Assembly (NCBI GenBank): GCA_017305935.1
Contig: JAFKJU010000017.1
Location: 124,001 to 188,000, forward strand
Reading direction: 5' to 3'
Length of the DNA: 64,000 nucleotides
DNA from: Hyphomicrobiales bacterium
Lineage (GTDB): Bacteria > Pseudomonadota > Alphaproteobacteria > Rhizobiales > Rhizobiaceae
Below the pieces are notes generated by a model. It searched no databases. It saw only the letters and a list, made by a program, of their open reading frames with translations, and was not told where the DNA came from. Positions 36,806-46,380 of the stretch are shown here, piece by piece (within the stretch, counting starts at the first letter, position 1; each line of letters begins with the position of its first letter). The position numbers and the translations under genes were made by a program.

Positions 36806-38479
36806 TCAAACACCGCCGGCCAGAAGGCGCTTGGCGGCGGCGCGGGCTTCCTCGGTCACCGATTCGCCCGCGAGCATCCGGGCGATCTCTTCCGTCCGGT
36901 CGGAGGGAGCCATGGTGACCACGCGGGTGGTGACGCGGTCGCTGCCGGGCGCGGCCAGCCCCTTGGAAATCTGGAAATGAGTGATGGCCCGGGCCGCCAC
37001 CTGCGGCGCATGGGTGACCGTCAGCACCTGCACAGTGTCGGAAAGCCGCTTCAGCCGCTGGCCGATGGCATCCGCCACCGCGCCGCCGACGCCCGTGTCG
37101 ATTTCGTCGAAGACCAGCGTCGGCGCCGAGCCGCGATCGGCGAGCGCCACCTTCAGCGCCAGCAGGAAACGCGAGCGTTCGCCGCCCGAGGCGACCTTGG
37201 TGATCGGCCCCGGCCGCGTGCCCGGATTGGTCTGCACATGGAATTCCGCCACGTCGATGCCGTCCGCCGTCGCCTGCCCGGCATCGGTGGTCATCTGCAC
37301 GGTGAAGCGGGCACGCTCCAGCTTCAGCGCCGGCAGTTCCGCCATGACGGCCTCGGACAAGGCTTCGGCGGCTGTGTGGCGCTTGTCCGATAGAGTACGG
37401 GCGGCAGCGTCGAAAGCCTCGCGGGCGGCGGCGACCTGCCGCTCCAGTTCGGCCAGACGCTCCTCGCCGGCGTCGAGTTCTGCAAGATCGGCGATCATCT
37501 TTTCGGCCAGCGCCGGCAGGCCGGTGACAGGCACCGAATATTTGCGCGAGGCGGCGCGCAGCGCAAACAGCCGCTCCTCGACGCGCTCAAGCTCACGCGG
37601 GTCGTATTCCGTCTTGCGCAGCGCCGCCTCGATTTCCATTTGCGCGTTGGAGAGTTGGTCGAGGGCCGAGTCGAGCATCTGCACCGCGTCTTCCAGAAGA
37701 CCCGGCGCCTCATGGCTCTTGCGCTCCAGCCGCCGCACCAGCGAGGCGATATGCGGCACGGGCGAGGCATTGCCGTTCAGGAAATCGCTGGCCTCGGAAA
37801 TATCGCCGGCAATGCGCTCTGCCTTCTGCATGCGCGAGCGGCTTTCGGCGAGTTCCTCCTCCTCGCCATCCTGCGGCGAGAGCACTTCCAGCTCCTCGAC
37901 CGAGGCGCGCAGATAATCGGCCTCGCGAGCGGCATTCTCCACCTTTTCGCGATGCTTGCGCAGGGTGCGCTCATTGTCGCGCCAGGTCCGGTAAAGAGCG
38001 GCAACACCGGTCGCCTCGTCGCCGAGACCGCCAAAAGCGTCGAGCAATTGCCGATGCGCATCGGTGTCGATCAGGGCGCGATCGTCATGCTGGCCGTGGA
38101 TTTCCACCAGCAACTGCCCCGCCTGGCGCATGAGCTGTACGCCGACCGGCTGGTCGTTGACGAAAGCCTTGGTGCGGCCGTCGGCAGATTGCTGGCGGCG
38201 AAAGATCAGGTCGCCATCGTCATCGATGCCGTTGTCGCGCAGCAGGCGTCGGGCGGCGTGATCCATCGGCACATCGAACACGGCCGTCACCTGGCCCTTG
38301 TCCTGCCCATGGCGCACGAGGCCGCCATCGCCGCGCCCGCCGAGCGCCAGCGACAGACTGTCGAGCAGGATGGACTTGCCCGCGCCGGTTTCGCCTGTGA
38401 GCACCGACAATCCGGACTCGAACGCCAGATCCAGCCGTTCGATCAAGACGATATCGCGGATCGATAGCTGGGTGAGCAT
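36806..38479 (-). CDS. recN: DNA repair protein RecN
   Basis: SMC-like ATPase in recombinational repair of double-strand breaks. The 557-residue product has Walker A GETGAGKS (residues 29-36), a central coiled coil of about 250 residues, the ABC signature KVASGGERSRFLLALKV and Walker B LVFDEIDTGVGGAVADAIG. It lies 14 bp after bamD and on the same strand, so bamD-recN is probably one operon. No LexA-type site is evident before bamD. Confidence 0.95.
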   Translation of the reverse strand: MLTQLSIRDIVLIERLDLAFESGLSVLTGETGAGKSILLDSLSLALGGRGDGGLVRHGQDKGQVTAVFDVPMDHAARRLLRDNGIDDDGDLIFRRQQSADGRTKAFVNDQPVGVQLMRQAGQLLVEIHGQHDDRALIDTDAHRQLLDAFGGLGDEATGVAALYRTWRDNERTLRKHREKVENAAREADYLRASVEELEVLSPQDGEEEELAESRSRMQKAERIAGDISEASDFLNGNASPVPHIASLVRRLERKSHEAPGLLEDAVQMLDSALDQLSNAQMEIEAALRKTEYDPRELERVEERLFALRAASRKYSVPVTGLPALAEKMIADLAELDAGEERLAELERQVAAAREAFDAAARTLSDKRHTAAEALSEAVMAELPALKLERARFTVQMTTDAGQATADGIDVAEFHVQTNPGTRPGPITKVASGGERSRFLLALKVALADRGSAPTLVFDEIDTGVGGAVADAIGQRLKRLSDTVQVLTVTHAPQVAARAITHFQISKGLAAPGSDRVTTRVVTMAPSDRTEEIARMLAGESVTEEARAAAKRLLAGGV

Positions 38480-38493
38480 GGCTTATCCGGCAA

Positions 38494-39342
38494 TCAGGAG
38501 CCCAGCAGCAGCTTCTTGCCGGCGCGCGCGATCCAGGAGCCGGAACTCTCGCGCGGCTCGACACCGCCGCTCTGCAGCAGCTTGTAGCTGTCCGCATACC
38601 ACTGGCTGTCGGGATAGTTATGGCCGAGCACGGCGGCGGCGGTCTGCGCCTCCTGCACGATGCCCATGGCGTAATAGGCCTCGACGAGGCGCGCCAGCGC
38701 TTCCTCGACCTGATTGGTATTCGGGAACTGCTCGACGACGACGCGGAAGCGCGAGATCGCCGCCAGATATTCCTTGCGCTCCAGATAGTAGCGGCCGATC
38801 TGCATTTCCTTGCCGGCGAGCTGATCGCGGGCGAAGCGGATCTTGGCCTGGGCGTCGTCGACATATTGCGACTTCGGATAGTTCTGCACCACCTTCATCA
38901 TCGCTTCGATGGTCTTGGCGGCGGCGCGCTGGTCCTGCGTCACGTTGGCGATCTGCTTGGAATAGGACAGGCCGATCAGGTACTGCACGTAATCGGCGTC
39001 TTCCGAATGCGGATACTGGCTCATATAGCGATTGCCGGTGGCGATCGCCTCGTCATACTTGCCCTGGCGGTGCTTGACGAAGGTGGACATGACCAGCGCC
39101 TTGCGCGCCCAGTCGGTGAAGGGATGTTGCTGGTCGATGGCATCGAACTTGCGGCCCGCTTCAGCCGTATTGCCGGCGCGCAGGTTGGCGAGACCCTGAT
39201 TGTAAAGGGTCTCCGGCGGATCGCTCTCGACGCCGAGCTTGGTGATGTCGATATCGGGGTCGGTCTGGCAACCGGAAATGAAGGCAGCCGTCCCCGCGAG
39301 CAGCAAGGAAACGCATACCATTCTTGCCGTCTTCTTCATCAT
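38494..39342 (-). CDS. bamD: Outer-membrane protein assembly factor BamD
   Basis: Essential lipoprotein of the BAM complex, which inserts beta-barrel proteins into the outer membrane. The 282-residue product has a lipoprotein signal with lipobox ISGC (C25 is the lipidated residue) and five tetratricopeptide-like repeats (for example LYNQGLANLRAGNTAEAGRK and YYLERKEYLAAISRFRVVVE). I chose the ATG at 39342; an adjacent ATG at 39339 is equally possible. It is grouped with lpxC upstream and recN downstream. Confidence 0.93.
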   Translation of the reverse strand: MMKKTARMVCVSLLLAGTAAFISGCQTDPDIDITKLGVESDPPETLYNQGLANLRAGNTAEAGRKFDAIDQQHPFTDWARKALVMSTFVKHRQGKYDEAIATGNRYMSQYPHSEDADYVQYLIGLSYSKQIANVTQDQRAAAKTIEAMMKVVQNYPKSQYVDDAQAKIRFARDQLAGKEMQIGRYYLERKEYLAAISRFRVVVEQFPNTNQVEEALARLVEAYYAMGIVQEAQTAAAVLGHNYPDSQWYADSYKLLQSGGVEPRESSGSWIARAGKKLLLGS

Positions 39343-39576
39343 CAACGACCCCGTCCGTTTCATTCGGTCTGATCCCACTTGCCGCCCCGATTGCTCCGCG
39401 GCACTCAACTGCTGGCGTTTCTAGCCATAAAAGCACCCGGAGAGCAACGCAATGATGAGGCATTAACGCATTTTTATGGCAAGGCAAGCCACAATTGTCC
39501 GTTTATGCGGCTTTGCAAATACAGGAAAAGATTTGAAAATTTCCCCCGTGTCGGTCAAGGCGCATGATCCGTGCAC

Positions 39577-39605
39577 GAAAAAAGCCGCCCTGGAGGAAGC
39601 GGCTT
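39577..39605 (-). terminator. Terminator of lpxC
   Basis: On the minus strand AAGCCGC and GCGGCTT (39582-39588, 39599-39605) form a stem with a 10-nt loop, followed by TTTTTT (39578-39583). It starts 22 bp past the lpxC stop. Confidence 0.8.
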
Positions 39606-39626
39606 TGAATTTCGGGTTTTTATTTC

Positions 39627-40583
39627 TTATGCCGACCAGGGCGCGAATTCCGGCGCGTTGACCGCCACGAATTCCCGGGCGCCGACTCGCTGGCGGGCTG
39701 CCGGCGGCTCGACCACCTCGTAAGCGGTGGGATCGCTGAGCAGCGCCTTCAGCGCCTGGGCGTTCATGCGATGGCCGCCGCGATAGGATCGATAGCAGCC
39801 GATGAACTGGGCGCCGGCCATGGCGAGGTCGCCGACCGCATCCAGCGTCTTGTGGCGCACGAACTCATCGCCCTTGTAGCGCAGGCCCTCGATGTTGATC
39901 ACGGCGTGATCGTCGGAAATGACGACCGAATTTTCCAGAGAAGAGCCCAGCGCATAACCGGCGGCCCACAGGCGCTCGACATCACGCATGAAACCGAAGG
40001 TGCGGGCCCGCGACAGCTCTGCCTTGAAGGTCTGGGCGGTCAGGTCGCCCTTCCAGGACTGGCGGCCGATCAGCGGCGTTTCGAAATCGATCTCCACCTC
40101 GAAGCGGGTTCCGTCATAGGGCAGGAATTCCGACCAGGACGCACCCGATTCGATGCGTACCGGCTTGACGACGCGGATATAGCGGCGCTTGACGCCGAGC
40201 GTCTTCGTACCGACCTGCTCGACGGCTTCGATGAAGGGCTCCGAGCTACCGTCCATGATCGGCATTTCGGCGCCATGAACCTCGACGACGATATTGTCGA
40301 TGCCCATGGCGTAGAGCGCGGCCATCACATGCTCGACGGTGGCGATGGAATGGTCAGGCTGAACGCCGAGCACAGTGCAGAGATCGGTATTGCCGACCTG
40401 CGAGGACACTGCCCTCACCTCGGCCACAACCTCACCATCCGTCACCCGCTGGAAGACGATGCCCGTGCCGGCCTCGGCCGGGTGGAACATGATCGAGACG
40501 GGGGTTCCCGAATGCACGCCGATGCCGTCAAGCCCCACCGGGCTGGCAATCGTCGTCTGAAACCCCAACAATCCTATCGGCAT
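39627..40583 (-). CDS. lpxC: UDP-3-O-acyl-N-acetylglucosamine deacetylase
   Basis: Zinc deacetylase for the committed step of lipid A synthesis. The 318-residue product shows QTTIASPVGLDGIGVHSG, the first zinc histidine in ATVEHVMAALYAMGIDN, MDGSSEPF, and the HKTLDAVGDLAMAG zinc/catalytic segment, with GGHRMNAQALKAL near the end. I chose the ATG at 40583; 44 upstream codons have no similarity. It lies between ftsZ and bamD, all on one strand, but has its own terminator and a 271-bp leader region. Confidence 0.95.
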   Translation of the reverse strand: MPIGLLGFQTTIASPVGLDGIGVHSGTPVSIMFHPAEAGTGIVFQRVTDGEVVAEVRAVSSQVGNTDLCTVLGVQPDHSIATVEHVMAALYAMGIDNIVVEVHGAEMPIMDGSSEPFIEAVEQVGTKTLGVKRRYIRVVKPVRIESGASWSEFLPYDGTRFEVEIDFETPLIGRQSWKGDLTAQTFKAELSRARTFGFMRDVERLWAAGYALGSSLENSVVISDDHAVINIEGLRYKGDEFVRHKTLDAVGDLAMAGAQFIGCYRSYRGGHRMNAQALKALLSDPTAYEVVEPPAARQRVGAREFVAVNAPEFAPWSA

Positions 40584-40802
40584 GAAACTGCGCCTTCTCT
40601 GCTGCGCGGGCCGCTCGCATCCGTTGCCGAACGCGGGCCTCTCGCTTGTTCCGGTGACGTCGAACCACTGAGTCCGATCGTCTTCATCCTCTACATACGC
40701 GGCGGGGAACGACATTCCAAATCACTGTTTCTTTCGATTTGTTACGAATGCACCCAATTGAAAAGAAACGAATTTTTAACGTTTTGGCGAAGGATGAAAC
40801 AC

Positions 40803-40832
40803 AAGCGCCCGGGCATGGCTGCCCGGGCGCTT
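40803..40832 (-). terminator. Terminator of ftsZ (end of the division cluster)
   Basis: AAGCGCCCGGGC (40803-40814) pairs perfectly with GCCCGGGCGCTT (40821-40832) around a 6-nt loop. On the minus strand GTGTTTC follows. It lies 22 bp past the ftsZ stop. Confidence 0.75.
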
Positions 40833-40854
40833 CGAAGCGTGGATTCACGGTCGA

Positions 40855-42651
40855 TCAGTTCGACTGGCGACGCAGGAAGGCCGGGATTTCGAGCTGGTCT
40901 TCCTCGCCGCCGATGCGGCCGGAAGCCACCTGGCGACCGTGATCGTCAAGCTGGCCGCGACGCGGCGCGTAGAGGCTGGCTTCAGGCGACAGCGGGCGGC
41001 GCTGCTGCTGGGGAGCAGCCTGCGCAGGCGCTGCGGCCTCTGCCGGGAATTCCTCTTCGTCGCGACGGTTCAGCGAGCTGGTGATCCGGCGCAGCAGGCC
41101 CATCGGACCGCGCTCTTCCGCATGCGCGGCCGGAGCCGACTGGGTGCGATGATCCATTTCGGCCTTCACGACCGGCGGGAAATCCTCGACCTTGGGCATG
41201 CGCACCGGCGCTTCCGCGGCGGGGCGGATGACCGGAGCCGCAGGCTCCTGGCGCATCATCGGCTGCTGCTGACCACCCAGCGGCTGGCCAACGCCCGGCG
41301 CCGGGGCATGCTGCTGCATGACCGGCGACGGCTGATGATGGACCGGCTGCTGTGCGACCGGCTGCTGCATCAGCGGTGCCGCCGGACGGGCGGCGACAGG
41401 CGCGTCCACCGGAGCGGACTGGGCAAACAGCTTGCTCTGCGGGCGGAAGGCGTCTTCCTGCGGCGCCTGCTGCATGGCCGGGCGATGGGCGGCGATATCG
41501 AGTTCACGCTCCAGCTCGGCTTCGGCCGAACGGATGGTCTGCGCAACCGGATCAATGGCGGCTTTCGGTGCCTGCATCACGGCGGCAGGCTGAGGTGCGG
41601 CCGCTGCCGGAGCGGCGGCCGCGGACGGACGGATAGCGGGCTTCGTCACCTGGCGAAAGTCGATATCCTTGTTGGCTTCCGAGAGAACGCGGTCGATGCC
41701 CGTGGCGACGACCGAAACGCGGATGATGCCGTCGAGCGATTCGTCGAAGGTAGCGCCGAGGATGATGTTGGCGTCCGGATCGACTTCCTCGCGGATGCGG
41801 GTCGCGGCTTCGTCGACTTCGAAGAGGGTGAGGTCGCGACCACCGGTGATGGAGATCAGCAGGCCTTGAGCGCCCTTCATCGAGGTTTCGTCGAGCAGCG
41901 GGTTGGCGATCGCAGCTTCCGCGGCCTGCATGGCGCGGCCCGAACCGGAAGCTTCGCCCGTGCCCATCATCGCGCGGCCCATCTCGCGCATCACCGAGCG
42001 AACGTCGGCGAAGTCGAGGTTGATGAGGCCTTCCTTGACCATCAGGTCGGTGATGCAGGCAACGCCCGAATACAGCACCTGGTCGGCCATCGCGAAGGCA
42101 TCGGCGAAGGTCGTCTTGTCGTTGGCGATGCGGAACAGGTTCTGGTTCGGAATGACGATCAGCGTGTCGACCGACTTCTGCAGTTCCTGAATGCCCTGTT
42201 CTGCAAGGCGCATGCGCCGTGCGCCCTCGAAATGGAACGGCTTGGTGACGACGCCGACGGTGAGGATGCCCTTGTTGCGCGCGGCCTGCGCGACGACCGG
42301 GGCAGCACCCGTGCCGGTGCCGCCGCCCATGCCGGCGGTGACGAAGCACATATGCGTTCCATTGAGGTGATCGACGATCTCGTCGATGCATTCTTCAGCG
42401 GCGGCGCGGCCGACTTCCGGCTGCGAGCCGGCGCCGAGGCCTTCCGTGACGTTGATGCCGAGCTGAATGATTCGCTCCGACTTCGCCATGGCGAGCGCCT
42501 GGGCATCGGTATTGGCGACGACGAAATCGACGCCCTGCAGCCCGGCTGTGATCATGTTGTTCACGGCGTTGCCGCCGCCGCCGCCCACGCCGAATACGGT
42601 AATCCGAGGCTTCAGCTCGGTGATGTCTGGCTTTTGCAGCTTGATTGTCAT
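40855..42651 (-). CDS. ftsZ: Cell division protein FtsZ (long rhizobial form)
   Basis: Tubulin-like GTPase that forms the division ring. The 598-residue product has the GTP loop GGGTGTG (109-115) within the tubulin signature, and the T7 catalytic loop region [17 protein letters not shown]. After residue 320 comes a Pro/Gln/Ala-rich linker of about 250 residues, far longer than in E. coli (383 residues in total). The C-terminal conserved peptide [12 protein letters not shown], which binds FtsA, ends the protein. It closes the ddlB-ftsQ-ftsA-ftsZ run and has its own terminator. Confidence 0.97.
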   Translation of the reverse strand: MTIKLQKPDITELKPRITVFGVGGGGGNAVNNMITAGLQGVDFVVANTDAQALAMAKSERIIQLGINVTEGLGAGSQPEVGRAAAEECIDEIVDHLNGTHMCFVTAGMGGGTGTGAAPVVAQAARNKGILTVGVVTKPFHFEGARRMRLAEQGIQELQKSVDTLIVIPNQNLFRIANDKTTFADAFAMADQVLYSGVACITDLMVKEGLINLDFADVRSVMREMGRAMMGTGEASGSGRAMQAAEAAIANPLLDETSMKGAQGLLISITGGRDLTLFEVDEAATRIREEVDPDANIILGATFDESLDGIIRVSVVATGIDRVLSEANKDIDFRQVTKPAIRPSAAAAPAAAAPQPAAVMQAPKAAIDPVAQTIRSAEAELERELDIAAHRPAMQQAPQEDAFRPQSKLFAQSAPVDAPVAARPAAPLMQQPVAQQPVHHQPSPVMQQHAPAPGVGQPLGGQQQPMMRQEPAAPVIRPAAEAPVRMPKVEDFPPVVKAEMDHRTQSAPAAHAEERGPMGLLRRITSSLNRRDEEEFPAEAAAPAQAAPQQQRRPLSPEASLYAPRRGQLDDHGRQVASGRIGGEEDQLEIPAFLRRQSN

Positions 42652-42751
42652 TTACCCGTTCCTTCTTTATCCGGCCGCATCACCACGCCGGCCAATATGT
42701 TTCGTTACCTGCGTCACCTTGCCCGGAACCGGTGTCGGCTCCGGCGCGGTG

Positions 42752-44083
42752 TCAAAAACTCTCTTTCAGCCACTGCCCTACGCGCGCGATCCGGCTATTG
42801 CCGCCGCCCAGAGACGACAGCAGACCACCCTGACCCGCATGGGTTTCCATATCGGCGACCTGCGGATAGATCAGCAGGCCGACCGCCGTCGAGAAGGCCG
42901 GGCCCTTGGCTGCCGTCGGCAGGCCGGAGACGCCCATCGGGCGGCCGATGCGGACATTGCGCGCCAGGATGCGGCGTGCGGCTTCCGAAAGGCCGGTCAA
43001 CTGGCTGGCGCCGCCGGTCAGGACGACGCGCTTGCCGACGATGGGGCTGAAACCGGAGCGCTGGATGCGGTCGCGGATCAGTTCCAGCGTTTCCTCGATG
43101 CGGGCGCGCACGATGCGCGACACCAGCGCGCGCGGCACCTGGGTCGGCTGGTCGCGGTCGTCCTCGCCGATTGGCGGGATGGAGACCAGGTCGCGCTCGT
43201 CGCCAGCATTCGGCAAAGCAGAGGCATGAACCACCTTCAGCCGTTCGGCATCTTCGATCCGGGTCGAAAGACCGCGGGCGAGATCGGTGGTGACGTGATG
43301 GCCGCCGAGGCTGACGGCATCGATATGCACCAGCTTGCCTTCGGCGAAGACGGAGATGGTCGTGGTGCCGCCGCCCATGTCGATGGCGGCGCAGCCGAGT
43401 TCGACCTCGTCGTCGACCAGCGCGGCCAAGCCGCTGGCATAGGGGGTCACGACCATGCCCTCGACCGACAGATGCGCGCGGTTGATGCACAGTTCGAGGT
43501 TCTTCAGCGCGGTGCGCTCGGAGGTCACCACATGCATGTCGACGCCGAGAACGTCGCCATACATGGAGAGCGGATCGCGGATGCCACGTTCTCCATCCAG
43601 CGAATAGCCCGTCGGCAGCGAATGCAGCACGGCGCGGTCGTTGCGCACCGATTGCTGGCATGCGGCGGTCAGTACGCGCTTGAGATCGCCCGCTTCCACT
43701 TCCTGGCCGCCGAGATCGATGGTGGCGGTATAGACGTCGCTGGCGACGCGGCCGGCGGAGACGTTGACGATCAGGCTGTCGACGGTAAGCCCCGCCATGC
43801 GCTCGGCCGCATCGACGGCAAGCCGCACGACGCTCTCGACCGCTTCCAGATCGGCGATGACGCCGGCCTTGATGCCGCGGGAGCGCTGATGCCCGATCCC
43901 GATCACCTCGACATGATGGGTGCGGTTGGGAAGGATTTCGCTTTCTTCGCGCGGCGTCAGCCGGCCGATCATGCAAACGACTTTGGTCGAGCCGATGTCG
44001 AGCACCGTAACGACATGAGACCGCTTGGATGACAGCGGCTTGAGACGCGGCAGACCGAAATGTGAGGATCCGAAGATGCTCAT
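42752..44083 (-). CDS. ftsA: Cell division protein FtsA
   Basis: Actin-like ATPase that tethers FtsZ to the membrane. The 443-residue product has actin-fold phosphate loops VTVLDIGSTKVVCMIGRL and CAAIDMGGGTTTISVFAEG, the VVLTGGASQLTGL adenosine motif, and a C-terminal amphipathic end (VGQWLKESF) of membrane-targeting type. Its ATG overlaps the ftsQ stop by 4 bp. The 100-bp gap to ftsZ may hold an ftsZ promoter. Confidence 0.96.
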   Translation of the reverse strand: MSIFGSSHFGLPRLKPLSSKRSHVVTVLDIGSTKVVCMIGRLTPREESEILPNRTHHVEVIGIGHQRSRGIKAGVIADLEAVESVVRLAVDAAERMAGLTVDSLIVNVSAGRVASDVYTATIDLGGQEVEAGDLKRVLTAACQQSVRNDRAVLHSLPTGYSLDGERGIRDPLSMYGDVLGVDMHVVTSERTALKNLELCINRAHLSVEGMVVTPYASGLAALVDDEVELGCAAIDMGGGTTTISVFAEGKLVHIDAVSLGGHHVTTDLARGLSTRIEDAERLKVVHASALPNAGDERDLVSIPPIGEDDRDQPTQVPRALVSRIVRARIEETLELIRDRIQRSGFSPIVGKRVVLTGGASQLTGLSEAARRILARNVRIGRPMGVSGLPTAAKGPAFSTAVGLLIYPQVADMETHAGQGGLLSSLGGGNSRIARVGQWLKESF

Positions 44084-45015
44084 ATCTGTTTCTCCGCTTT
44101 CTTGATGGCCTTGTCCCGGGCCTGCACGGCCACCTGTCGGCGCTCGGCGGCGCCGGGGGTCAGCTGGATGGTGGTTCTGTCGGGCAGCCGCAGGTCGACA
44201 GCGGCGATGTCGCGCTCCAGCAGCTTGTGTTCGGCATCGAACTCGGTGAGCTGCTGCAGGGCGCGCGCCACGTCGGTTTCCGGCAGCTTGACGACGATGC
44301 CGTTGTCGAGATGCAAATCCCAGCGACGGCCGGCAACGCGCACGAAAGCCTTGACGCGCTTCTTCATCTCCGGCCAGTCGGCGAACTGCTTTTCAAAGTC
44401 GTTGACGGCGCGCTCGGCGTTCTGGCCGACGAACAGCGGCAGCGTCGTGTATTTGTTGTCACGCAAGGGGGCGATGACGGCGCCGCTCTTCTCGATCAGC
44501 GACAGTTCCGCGCCATGCTGCCAGATGGCATAGGCTTCGCGTTCCCGGAGCTTTACCTCGATGGTGCGCGGATAGATCTTGCGCACCTCGGCGTCCTGGA
44601 CCCAGGGCAGGTGGATGAGCTTCTGGCGGGCGGCGTTGATGTCGAGCGCCACCAGCGAGGTGGTGCCGTCCAGCCCCAGCAATTGCAGGATATCGATTTC
44701 CGAGGTCTGGTTGTTGCCCGAAACCTTGACGTCCTCGATGGCGAAGCCGACGGCGGTCGTCGTGGCTTCTGCCAGCGAATCGGCCTGGCCGCCAAGCGAC
44801 ATGCCGTAGAGTCCTGTCGCCCCGAAGAAGACGAAGGTGGCGAGCGTGCCGGTATGGGCGGGAATATGGATGCGCCCCGTGGCAAGGCTCACCATGAAGC
44901 GCACCATGCGCCTGAGAGGCCGGGGCAGGACGATCTTGTCGTCCAGCTCGACCGGCAGCGGCGCGGCATAGGCCGGCTGCTGCTTCATCGCCTTTTTGCC
45001 GATCAGCGCGAACAC
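44080..45015 (-). CDS. ftsQ: Cell division protein FtsQ
   Basis: Bitopic divisome protein with a POTRA domain that links early and late division proteins. The 311-residue product has a cytoplasmic N-terminus, one membrane helix ([18 protein letters not shown]), the POTRA segment ([20 protein letters not shown] to [20 protein letters not shown]) and a beta domain. I chose the GTG at 45015 because GGAGG lies 7 nt upstream; an ATG at 45036 has no site. The gene overlaps ddlB by 13 bp and ftsA by 4 bp, so all three are coupled. Confidence 0.92.
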   Translation of the reverse strand: MFALIGKKAMKQQPAYAAPLPVELDDKIVLPRPLRRMVRFMVSLATGRIHIPAHTGTLATFVFFGATGLYGMSLGGQADSLAEATTTAVGFAIEDVKVSGNNQTSEIDILQLLGLDGTTSLVALDINAARQKLIHLPWVQDAEVRKIYPRTIEVKLREREAYAIWQHGAELSLIEKSGAVIAPLRDNKYTTLPLFVGQNAERAVNDFEKQFADWPEMKKRVKAFVRVAGRRWDLHLDNGIVVKLPETDVARALQQLTEFDAEHKLLERDIAAVDLRLPDRTTIQLTPGAAERRQVAVQARDKAIKKAEKQI

Positions 45016-45923
45016 GAAGCGTCCTCCACCATCCAACGGAGAAATTCACCAAAGGAAAGGCCCGCATATTGAGCCATTTCGGGCACCAGGGAGGTAGGTG
45101 TCATGCCGGGTTGCGTATTGATCTCCAGCCAGATGACCTCGCCATCGCCTGAGGAATCGTCGAACCGGAAATCGGAGCGGCTGACGCCGCGGCACCCGAT
45201 CGCTTGATGCGCCTTGAGAGCCAATTGTTGTATTGTTTGGTAAATATTCGGTGAAATCTGCGCCGGAATGACGTGGCGGGAGCCGCCTGCGGCATACTTT
45301 GCATCATAGTCGTAGAACTCCTGCGCGACCGGGATGATCTCGGTGACGCCGAGCGGGGTGTCGCCCATGACGCCGCAGGTCAGCTCGCGGCCGGGCACAT
45401 AACGCTCGACCATGACGCGGTCGCCATAGCGCCATTCGGCGGATGTCAGGATCTGCGGCGGATGGGTGCGGTCCGCCTTGACGATGACCACGCCGAAGGA
45501 CGAGCCCTCGCGCACCGGCTTGACGACATAAGGCGGCTTGATCGGATGTTCGTTGCCGATTTCGAAACGGCTCATCACCCGGGCTTCGGCAACGGGAATG
45601 CCGGCGGCCTTGGCGACATGCTTGGCCTGCGCCTTGTCCATGGCCAGCGCCGAGGCGAGCACGCCCGAATGGGTATAGGGAATTTCCAGATATTCGAGGA
45701 TGCCCTGGATGGTGCCGTCCTCGCCATAGGGGCCATGCAGCGCATTGAAGGCGACATCGGGGCGCATCTCCGCCAGCACCGAGGCGACATTGCGGTCGAC
45801 ATCGATGCGCGTCACGCGAAAGCCTTCGGCTTCGAGCGCATCCGCACAGGCAGCACCCGAGGACAGGCTCACCGGCCGCTCCGAGGAAAACCCGCCCATC
45901 AGGACAGCAATATGCTTTGTCAT
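45003..45923 (-). CDS. ddlB: D-alanine--D-alanine ligase
   Basis: ATP-grasp enzyme that makes D-Ala-D-Ala for the peptidoglycan stem. The 306-residue product has [35 protein letters not shown], the ATP-binding [15 protein letters not shown], and the metal-site [18 protein letters not shown]. It is the first gene of the ddlB-ftsQ-ftsA-ftsZ run. Its upstream gap of 457 bp, shared with a divergent transporter gene, contains a near-match to a CtrA site. Confidence 0.96.
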   Translation of the reverse strand: MTKHIAVLMGGFSSERPVSLSSGAACADALEAEGFRVTRIDVDRNVASVLAEMRPDVAFNALHGPYGEDGTIQGILEYLEIPYTHSGVLASALAMDKAQAKHVAKAAGIPVAEARVMSRFEIGNEHPIKPPYVVKPVREGSSFGVVIVKADRTHPPQILTSAEWRYGDRVMVERYVPGRELTCGVMGDTPLGVTEIIPVAQEFYDYDAKYAAGGSRHVIPAQISPNIYQTIQQLALKAHQAIGCRGVSRSDFRFDDSSGDGEVIWLEINTQPGMTPTSLVPEMAQYAGLSFGEFLRWMVEDASCSR

Positions 45924-46380
45924 TCACGCCCCCAAACCATGTCTGCGTTGGCCCAGCCCCTTGTCTCCGCGCCTGCGGCGAATCGGGACATTCCGCGCCA
46001 TGTCTGAGTTAGACGCCATTAAGGTTAATGAAGTGTTTACTTTCGTTAACCGGTGCCGGTTCGGCACAAATATTTCTGCGCCACCCTGTCCATGGAATCG
46101 GATTCGCTCTCTGGAATCAGAGAGTTGCAGTGCAGGCAAGCATGGCGGCGGATGTGTTCTGGAATGAGGCCTTCACCGCTCTCCCTCCAATCCGCCCGCG
46201 TTTCTCGGCTTTTCCGGAGAAAGAACGCCTCCACCCAGGCGCACCATGCATAACAGCCATGCAAAAATAGCAAATCAGCAAGACTTATTAATACGATCTG
46301 TGCATTTCCCGGTTGGTAAAAATCAATTAGGAGGGGGAAGGCCCATCGACGGCCCTCAAACGTTCCCGATTGGAAAGACA
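45924..46380. other. 457-bp divergent intergenic region (ddlB / MHS transporter)
   Basis: It contains no supported gene. AT-rich control-like sequence lies at 46018-46050 (CATTAAGGTTAATG, GTTAACCGG), with a short hairpin CTCTCTGGAATCAGAGAG at 46108-46125. A GGAGGGGGAAGG run at 46330 resembles a ribosome-binding site, but no good frame follows it. Both flanking genes are presumably driven from here. Confidence 0.5.
46025..46040. promoter_or_regulatory. CtrA-like site upstream of ddlB
   Basis: TTAA-TGAAGTG-TTTAC fits the CtrA consensus TTAA-N7-TTAAC at 8 of 9 fixed bases. A nearby GTTAACC (46045-46051) and CATTAAGG add half-site-like sequence. It is about 100 bp before the ddlB start. In other alphaproteobacteria CtrA controls division genes; binding here is not shown. 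Confidence 0.35.
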
